A stretch of DNA of 64,000 nt from contig VDFB02254957.1 of assembly GCA_007258455.2 (NCBI GenBank), positions 62,001-126,000 on the forward strand, written 5' to 3'. Below, piece by piece: positions 57,164-64,000 of the stretch. A model generated the notes under the pieces. That model did no database searches and was not told the DNA's origin. It was given only the letters and a program-made list of their open reading frames with translations. The stretch's first letter is position 1; the number at the start of each line of letters is the position of its first letter. Both the position numbers and the translations under genes were made by a program. Source of the stretch: Sequoia sempervirens. Taxonomy: Eukaryota > Streptophyta > Pinopsida > Cupressales > Cupressaceae.

Positions 57164-58980
57164 TTGATGAGTGAAGATTACATACATTACACTAGGGGTA
57201 CATCACAGTGGGAACCACCTGTTATTCCTGAAGGTGAGACAGTTTCAAGGGTATTGGGTATACATCATTCTAGCTCCAGCTCTAGTGATAGTGTGACCAA
57301 CATTATGGCTGATAGGGATAAGAGACGAGCACAATCAGTCAATCCTAATTCAGAGGCTAAGAGGAGATTCGACAATATGATGGATATGATGTCCCAGTGG
57401 ATGGGAACTATGAGACAATTTGTGCCACCGCAGTATGCAAGCTACCAGGGGCAGACAAGTGGTTCATAGAGTTTTGGACAACCACAGGTGGCTATGCAAT
57501 AGTTTACTACCTCTATTGGGTTAGTTCTCAAACCCAACCAACCTACTTTTTCTCCTAAGGAGGAGCCACAAGCCTCACAACCTTCACTAGTTCAGGCGCC
57601 AAAGCATCATGTACCCACTACAGCAGACATCACCAGGCACTATGCAGAGTATATGTCCTTAGCTCCAGAGATTAGGGAGGCATTATCACTTAATTAGTTT
57701 CTAGACCTAAAAAGGCCTTGAGGTGGTGGTGGAGTTAGAGCAGAGCAGTGGGCATAACAAGCTCCACAGGGTACTCGTGATTTCCAACAGGCAGTAAGGT
57801 CACTTTGCCTCATTTCGATGGCAGTAACAAGTGCACTGCTAGATTGTGGGTACAAAAAATGGATAATTACTTGTCATTGAGGCCTATGCAGGAGGATGAG
57901 GCCATCAAGTTCGCCACATTACATTTAGACGGTTTGGCACATGATTGGTGGCACCATGGTATGGTCACCTTATAGCACCACCTTGTCACGACATATCATG
58001 AGTTCACTAACAGGTTGATAGAGCATTTTTCCAGGAAAGATCTTGAGTTGTATTTTAGAGAGCTTGCATAGCTCATGCAAGTGGGAAATTTGGAGGCTTA
58101 TATCAGTGCATTTCAGAGACTCTCATTGATGGTACCTAGTTCATCTAAGTGGAGATTAGTCATATTGTTTAGCAAGGGCTTACTGGAACCTTTGAGAGGA
58201 TGGATCAAGGCTTTTGATCCCCCTACATTACAAGAAGCCATGAAAAAAGCACCTAGTATGGAGATGGCTGCTCCGAAAAAGCAATTTCCATCTAAATCCA
58301 TCACTCTTCCTACGGATGAGAGCCCAACACCAGCTGCTGATCAGAAAAAGAAATCAGCAACTAAGGTTGATGAACAGACTCGTGAGGGCTTAAGGAAAAA
58401 GCAATTGTGTTATTAGTGCAAAGGTCCCTACATCAAAGAGCATGACTATCCTTTGAGGCCTAAGGGCAAGGCCAACCGTATGATGTGGGTTCATTATGAG
58501 GATTCTAATTCTGAAAGTTCAGATCAGCGAGCTGTTCTAGAGGATGATGAGGTTGGAAGAGCCTCTACAGAGTTTGGACTAGATGCTAAATTGTCTCCTT
58601 TAGCATTAATTGTTGATATACAGAAAGGGGCTTCATTCAGGATCAGAGGAGTTGTGAATGAACAGCTTTGTATCGCTATGCTTGACACAGGAGCTACACA
58701 TAATTTCATTAATGAGGGTTAGTTGATAGGTGTAGACTCCAGACAGAGGACTTTGTAGGATTCAGGGTCAGGGTTGCAGATGGATTTACCCTTGCACTAG
58801 GCGGATATGTAATCTCACTCTATTGTTGAACATGGGTTGATTTCTGTGTGGTTAGCATGGGTGAGATGGACATAGTGTTAGGCATGAAATGGATCCAATA
58901 TATTGGAGAATTTACCCTCAACGTACCTAAAATGGAGATGAAGTTTAAGATGAATGGTAGAGGTTACGTGTTGAGGGGAA
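57164..58980 (+). pseudogene. Gag-protease of the non-autonomous gypsy element (broken by stops)
   Basis: An N-terminal open frame 57164-57469 (starting MSEDYIHYTRGTSQWEPP) is followed by stops. The gag core reads LPHFDGSNKCTARLWVQKM, DEAIKFATLHLDGLAHDWW, RKDLELYFRELA and VGNLEAYISAFQRL (57800-58130). A zinc-knuckle remnant (CY-stop-CKGPYIKEHD, 58410) is broken by TAG. The retropepsin active site IAMLDTGATHNFINEG (near 58680) is intact, and the protease tail EMDIVLGMKWIQYIG follows. Gag packages element RNA and protease matures it. With this many stops the products cannot be full length. Confidence 0.85.
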
Positions 58981-59105
58981 TAGCGGATAGGAGTTTGCGT
59001 TCTATCTCTCTCAGCAGAGAGAAGGGCGGAAGGAGAGAGAAGGAGGTTGTATAGGAGGAGTATGAATTAATACAGGAGTTTGATTCTACTCATTGCTCTA
59101 GGGGT

Positions 59106-59471
59106 TTGGAGATGGATGATTCAGATCAACATGGAGTGGATGTGCAGTTTGTGAATAATCCTTTATTTGAGTCCGATGCTAGATTGGTTTATGACAATCC
59201 ACTCTTCGAGTTTGATACTGAACTCACTCCTGACACTAGTATAGAGTTGGGCGACGAACACAGTGTTTGGGATCCTTCTAGTGCATCAAGATTCCAAATA
59301 GGGCTTACAGAGGAGTTTTTCAGTGTGTGCACGGTGAGGAGTGCCGACAGTTTTGTTTTTGATTCACCAATACACGATTTGTATTCGATGCACGATTCTT
59401 GTGCGCATGAGATAGATAGTTCGTATGATATCTTACCTGGTGTAGATGTGAGAAGCAAACTTTGTCAGTAG
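59106..59471 (+). CDS. NPLF-module ORF (121 codons) in place of pol
   Basis: An acidic open frame with NNPLFESDAR and, after the same spacing as in the 988-aa protein, VYDNPLFEFD. In both proteins eight residues separate NP(L/F)FE from the next NPLF, with a conserved Ala and YD between. The rest is Asp/Ser-rich (HSVWDPSSAS, EEFFSVC, DSPIHDLYSMHDSC). It lies between protease and polypurine tract, where RT would normally be. A stop at 59052-59054 separates it from the protease frame. This links the element to the family of the large ORF at 4389-7355. Confidence 0.55.
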   Translation: MEMDDSDQHGVDVQFVNNPLFESDARLVYDNPLFEFDTELTPDTSIELGDEHSVWDPSSASRFQIGLTEEFFSVCTVRSADSFVFDSPIHDLYSMHDSCAHEIDSSYDILPGVDVRSKLCQ

Positions 59472-59663
59472 CCTAAGTTGCTTCTTTTTTATGTTCACAC
59501 CTGACATCAAGGTTGGCATTATTCATCGTGTTTTGTCAGTTGTACTTATGTTGGTGTTGTAGGAGTTGGTTGTTGCTGTGAGGGACATTACACAGTTCTT
59601 CCCTTGGGACCCTGGTGGGGTGGTTTTCTTTTGGCAGTGGAGATTGCTTGGGGAGAAGCAGTT

Positions 59664-59678
59664 TTAGGGAGGGCGGAC
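59664..59678 (+). other. Polypurine tract
   Basis: ttagggagggcggac just before the 3' LTR, matching the tract of the minus element at 3553-3571. Confidence 0.75.
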
Positions 59679-61498
59679 TGTAACGTGCCCTTTTTAGCTC
59701 GTTTCAGTTTCTTGGTGGTTTAGCCTATTATCTGGCCCTCGTAGGCTAATGGAGTTGGTTAGAGGGTCTTGTGTGGTAGATACCTGATTCTTTGGTGGCA
59801 CTTGGTGGTGTCTATCTTCCCCAAAGCATGGTATCATAGTTTACATACTCGGAATCAGAGAGTACTTGGCAAGCCCAAAAAATGACTCGGGAAAAACTCG
59901 GCAAATACTCGACAAATACTCGGCAAATACTTGGAAAATACTCACCAAATGTGTGTGGATATTTATGTATATGTATACTCAGGACTGCTCTGTGCACACA
60001 TACATATCTATAAACATACACAGGATGCCAAGTTTGCATGCATATACACACACAGACATATTTGTACACACACAAGCATGCCAAGTTTGTGGGTTTTTCG
60101 CAAGCTACTAGCGATTACTCGATAATTTGATGGGAGAAAATCCATCTACATACTGCCTGCGAGTAAAAGTAGAGATTACTCGGCATGCAAATTTTTTTGA
60201 GATTACTCGGCTACTCGGAGAGTAATCAGAGAGTATGTAAACTATGCATGGTATTGTTCAGGATTGGCCTTTAGTGGTGTTTTAGGACTTAGTTGTGCAC
60301 ACTTACTATTTATAGTAAGTCACCTGGTTATTCAAGTCTAGTATTGCTATTTATAGTAAGGCACTTGGACGTGTTGTGGATGCAGTGTTTTACCTTCGAG
60401 TTCAGACAGAATGGAAAAATGATGATTTAAGTGGAAGATATATTATTTAATTATTATTAAAGTTAGTTTTAATAATAATTAATTATTTAAAGTGTATTAT
60501 AAAGTTATATTTTAACTTTATGTCAATGGGGCCATTATGACTTAAAAGGTCAATTAATGATGCAATAAAAGGGGCACCCACTTTATGACATATATTAAAG
60601 TACAACAAAAAGCAACATCAAATATATTTTAATGACTTAAAAGCCATCTTGGGAGTCGTGCTTTTCATGAAAAGTATAAAAGGCATCAACAAAAGCAATT
60701 CGATCCATCTTATGAACATTTTACAATTGGCATTTGGAGAATTTATCTTTGCCAGGAGAAGGAACCAAGGGTTTCTGCAATTCCTGCAATTTATTGACAT
60801 TGGAGAATGTGGTATCTCCATTGTTCAGCTTCCTGAGGGTGTGCAATACCATCTTAAGGTTGCATTGTGGATTGGCTTCATCCAGGGGTCAATATTGAGC
60901 AAAATTGGAGAAGATTATGAAAGGCTTTGAAGAGTTTCATTAAGAAAGTCATATATCTTTTGTTGTTTTTCATATCTACAGTTGTGCATTCAAATTTGGG
61001 CTGTACCTTTGGTGTTACAGGCCATACAAATCACTCATTGCCAGCCATACTTCTTCCTTTGGCTAGATGTTTGGATCCTTGGTCAAATCGCCTAGTTTTT
61101 GGTGCTTCAATCATCCTATCCTTCGGCGTCCAAAGCATTAAGATCATTTGTTGTGAGTTTTGAGTTGGAGAAATCAATATTTGAAGCTGATCGATTGCAT
61201 TAAGGGATTCAACCAGAGCAGATTGTCATTTCCAGATTTGTTTGTGATTGCAGTATCAATCTCTGGGTATGATTATTTTTTAAAAAATCAATAAAGAATT
61301 CAATATCAAAAATAGATATCTATTTCTAGATTATCTTTGGCATTGTACATTTGCATTTTTTTGTATATCTCTCTTTCCTGCATTCATCTGGCATCTTATC
61401 AAAGAAACACAAAAAAAATATAAAACATCCAAAACAACAAAAGAAACAGTCAGACAGTTGCATAAAAAATAACTCTGCAATTAGGAGGGTTATTACAC
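59679..61498 (+). repeat. 3' LTR with a nested hAT MITE
   Basis: It starts TGTAACGTGCCC and ends gggttattaca. Without the 412-bp insertion and its extra TSD copy it equals the 5' LTR in length (about 1.4 kb) and sequence, with scattered substitutions. Confidence 0.9.
59835..60246. mobile_element. 412-bp hAT-type MITE
   Basis: The exact 8-bp duplication catggtat flanks it (59827-59834 and 60247-60254). Ends catagtttacatactcgg and gagagtatgtaaactatg are inverted repeats that differ at two bases from the TIRs of the hAT at 39775-43290. Both subterminal zones contain actcgg words (59880-59940, 60170-60225), as in the larger element. There is no ORF. The middle is rich in 'cacacatacatat' and carries a repeated 'atgccaagtttg' word. 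It is absent from the 5' LTR, so it arrived after the retrotransposon. Confidence 0.95.
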
Positions 61499-61503
61499 CA
61501 ACG

Positions 61504-61606
61504 GTTGCTGAGAACTACCAATCGTTTGTAACTTCCAACAGCTTACATTCGAGAACTTTCTATTCTAACCACAAGTAAAACTAATATAATTATTTTTTTA
61601 ACTACA
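61504..61606 (-). repeat. Other half of the split minus-strand LTR
   Basis: On the minus strand TGTAGTT at 61606 follows a ggggggattga tract. See 55553-55721 for the other half. Confidence 0.4.
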
Positions 61607-61905
61607 TCAATCCCCCCAAAAAGAAAGTCATCTTCCAAACGATTGGAAACAAAATTGGAAGACTAAATCGAATGAACAAAATTTTTATTGAGGGGGTGGT
61701 TGAGAAGATGTCCTTGGAGGTGTATAGATTGACGAGGATGGAGTGGATTGTTGAGAGATGCTTTGGCACAACCTATATACTTCCTTTGTGCGAAGCTTGA
61801 AATGATGGGCTGCTAAGAGTTATTGTACTTGAGTGGTCTTCTCTAGTTGAATTGTCTCAACCAAATGGTGCTTGGTCTTCTCATTCTCCAATTGTAACTA
61901 TTGTA
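61607..61905 (-). pseudogene. 3' end of an old retroelement reading frame
   Basis: The minus strand reads a coding-like but stop-broken stretch (LENEKTKHHLVETIQLEK, SIYTPPRTSSQPPP, FVSNRLEDDFLFGGI) running into a polypurine tract and an LTR start. No catalytic motif is visible, so family is unknown. Confidence 0.4.
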
Positions 61906-63600
61906 ACGTACTAACCCTTCTAAGAAGTAAAAATTTCTAATTTTACACCAAACGAGTAAATAAAACAAGCAACATGCCATTGCAAATAATTTTTTTTCTT
62001 TTCTTTATTGATAATTTCCAATCAAGGTCCCTCGCACATCTATCATTTGATAGATGGCCCTTCCCTTTGACGAAGAGATTGGTAGAGTAACCAATAACGA
62101 CAACCAACTGAGCATAGTGTTGTGTCCTACATAACTAGAATTTGTAATCTCACAATCTCAAACTAGCATGTAATACTGGATCACGGTGAACTGACAGTGT
62201 AGTCTCGGTAGTCACAAAATCTATAGTGGAATCTCGGACATTACACTACTTTGGCCGAAGTGTTACATTTAGTAAACGACTGAGAGTCATCTATCACATA
62301 CACTACTCAGGGCCAATTTGCTTTAGGGCTATCTTAAGCTACGCATAGGTATTGTCCTTCAATGGATATTTTGTCACCCCAGACTAACCTATCACCATCT
62401 TAATCTACTTGAAATGAATCTATTTAACAAGTACACAAGCTCCCTCCCATACTGGATTAACTATCCTAGGAGTAACACAAGCTTTCCTAGTTAAATCAAT
62501 AACTTAGCTGGGTGTACCTCAAGTGACTCTTGCATTCAACCAAGCCTAGTATATAATAACTATGATATACACCAATCTCCTATTATGGAGTTCTTACAAG
62601 CACAATATAAAAACATCATAAAAGCTTCAATTCCCTTTTTCAAAGACACTCTCAATTACTTCTATTTCACATACTAAAAGACATTTCAAGCAAACATAGA
62701 AAACATAATAATAATAAGAAGAGATCCTCATGCCTATTGTCGCTTATCCAAATTAATGGCAGCAGTGCAACCTTCTCCTACGGCAATCAGCTTCTCACAA
62801 ACAGCTTATCTCACTTGTTGATAGCTTACTTCTCTCAAACAATAATGATACCTCTTACTCACAATAGATCACTCTATTTCTCACTCATAAAAACAAGACA
62901 AATATGGCTGGTAATAACTCATAAGTAATGAACTGCAAAAGACGTATAATATCTTGGGAAAGAATGTGTCCTTCTCAAGTGAAATGGTTCAGCTATTTAT
63001 AGAGCAACCAAGAAATCACAAAGCCTACAATTTAGGCATGTAAAATGGCAACAAGCTTCATGCAAAGCAACTTAGCAAAACCTCCTACAGATCGACTTAC
63101 ATCTTTGACAACAATTTAAAGACCAATTAAAAAATGCACATGGAGAATTCGAATTATACTTAAGCAAAGACATCTACAGGAAATTGTTTCAAGAGGTGGT
63201 GTCAAAGCCTCTCTTCTTTTTCCAAGTTGGTGCGATTTCTTCTGAAGAGAATCAGTCAATATTAAATCTGTAACACATAGCACTCATCAACTATATTCAA
63301 GGAATGAGTCAATTTAATCATTTAAAGATGTTGGGCAAAGTCAACATTGCTTTTCATTATTGGTCGACCAAGTCTAAGCCAGTAGTTAAAACGCATTCTT
63401 ATGTTTTCACATACGTGACTTGGTGAGTGGAACACGGCTTTACCTACACAACCTTAAGCATGTCCAAATCGACTTCCAATTTCATAGTTGTTGATGACTA
63501 TTATTGACCTTTATTGCCATAGTCATTAACGTCTAAAATAGCCTTTATAAATCAATTTCTTATTGAATAAGAATTAGTCGAATTCTAATAACATAAAAAT
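61906..63600. other. Non-coding DNA, probably LTR-derived
   Basis: LTR-start-like words (tgtaacgtac at 61902, complement of TGTAATGTCCG ending near 62246) and a ctatttatag box at 62992 suggest LTR debris, but I could not pair any ends. No gene is seen. Confidence 0.3.
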
Positions 63601-63642
63601 AATATGTTAAATATATATATATATATATTTAAATACCATAAC

Positions 63643-63693
<51 letters not shown>

Positions 63694-63920
63694 AGAGTAT
63701 AGGCAATATAGTATATAATAAACACATTATACTAGATGTATGCATATATATGTGTATAAATGTATATGCCTCTATGTACACGTATATATAGGTATATCAT
63801 ATAGATGCATCCATATGAGCATGTCCTTTTTCCAACGTACGCATATATCAATATACATATACATATGGATACATGTATATACTATACATATATATATATA
63901 TATGTTCACATCCGATTCAC
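63601..63920. repeat. AT-rich microsatellite block
   Basis: (TA)n runs at 63611-63628, 63644-63684 and 63885-63902, with 'tgtatata' and 'catatat' variants between. Confidence 0.9.
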
Positions 63921-64000
63921 ATACAGCTAATAACAATTACTATCATATTGTTAAGTGTTTACGTGTGGTATATCTATACATGTGCATATACATGTCGTTG

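Larger units (their letters stand above)
55727..61498 (+). mobile_element. Complete but non-autonomous gypsy-type LTR retrotransposon
   Basis: The exact TSD ccaac (55722-55726 and 61499-61503) brackets it. Order: 5' LTR 55727-57120, primer site 57122-57140, gag-protease 57164-58980, NPLF module 59106-59471, polypurine tract 59664-59678, 3' LTR 59679-61498. RT, RNase H and integrase are absent: there is no room for them between the protease and the polypurine tract. Several stops break gag. Several percent difference between LTRs marks it as older than the 1938-9324 element. Confidence 0.9.

Noticed and set aside
63601..63920. AT-rich block as replication origin or scaffold attachment region
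   Set aside because: Only simple TA microsatellites are visible; nothing supports a function.
1..64000. Endogenous pararetrovirus or other viral genes
   Set aside because: All RT-bearing segments have copia or gypsy domain order with integrase and LTRs; no movement or coat protein motif was seen.

Overview
The window looks like a stretch of a large, repeat-swollen seed-plant genome. A conifer or other gymnosperm is the best guess. The reasons are nested LTR retrotransposons whose LTRs begin TGTAATGTCCCC or close variants, primer sites complementary to initiator Met-tRNA (TGGTATCAGAGC), several TSD-flanked solo LTRs, and one ordinary host gene stretched over giant introns. I saw no bacterial genes, rRNA, tRNA, CRISPR or organellar sequence. 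The species call is inference.

Layout. 1-9324: a plus-strand LTR cut by the window edge meets, head to head, a young minus-strand LTR retrotransposon (1938-9324). That element has no gag or pol. Instead it carries a 988-codon acidic, coiled-coil ORF followed, after one in-frame stop, by about 286 more open codons. 9767-13324: two solo LTRs in opposite orientation whose target-site duplications overlap by one base. 14575-30496: three in-frame exons of the second nucleotide-binding domain of an ABCC/MRP-type ABC transporter. Its first visible intron is about 15.2 kb and holds a Ty1/copia element, two solo LTRs, a LINE ORF1 relic, a gypsy pol relic and an antisense coding relic split by the copia insertion.

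31.7-44.1 kb: gypsy fragments, another relic of the coiled-coil/NPLF protein family, and a decayed Ty3/gypsy element. A 3,516-bp hAT transposon with an apparently intact four-exon, 752-aa transposase has inserted into that gypsy integrase. 45325-49314: a 3,990-bp TG...CA unit with a perfect 5-bp TSD, two degenerate tandem arrays and an intact ORF of about 207 aa of unknown function. A 696-bp deletion relative with its own perfect TSD sits at 34250-34945. 51.5-54.3 kb: a gypsy LTR plus gag fragment. 54.3-55.6 kb: a minisatellite-bearing LTR-like block. 55727-61498: a complete TSD-flanked but non-autonomous gypsy element (gag-protease plus an NPLF module, no RT/integrase). Its 3' LTR carries a 412-bp hAT-type MITE with TIRs matching the big hAT. 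61.6-64 kb: retroelement remnants and AT-rich microsatellites.

How it fits together. Almost everything is mobile DNA in layers. The hAT element could supply transposase for the MITE. Both gag/pol-deficient LTR elements must borrow proteins from autonomous gypsy relatives. The most unusual content is (i) an acidic coiled-coil protein with paired Asn-Pro-Phe/Leu-Phe motifs recurring in three separate loci, and (ii) the TGTTG...CAACA family with long ORF-bearing and short ORF-less members.
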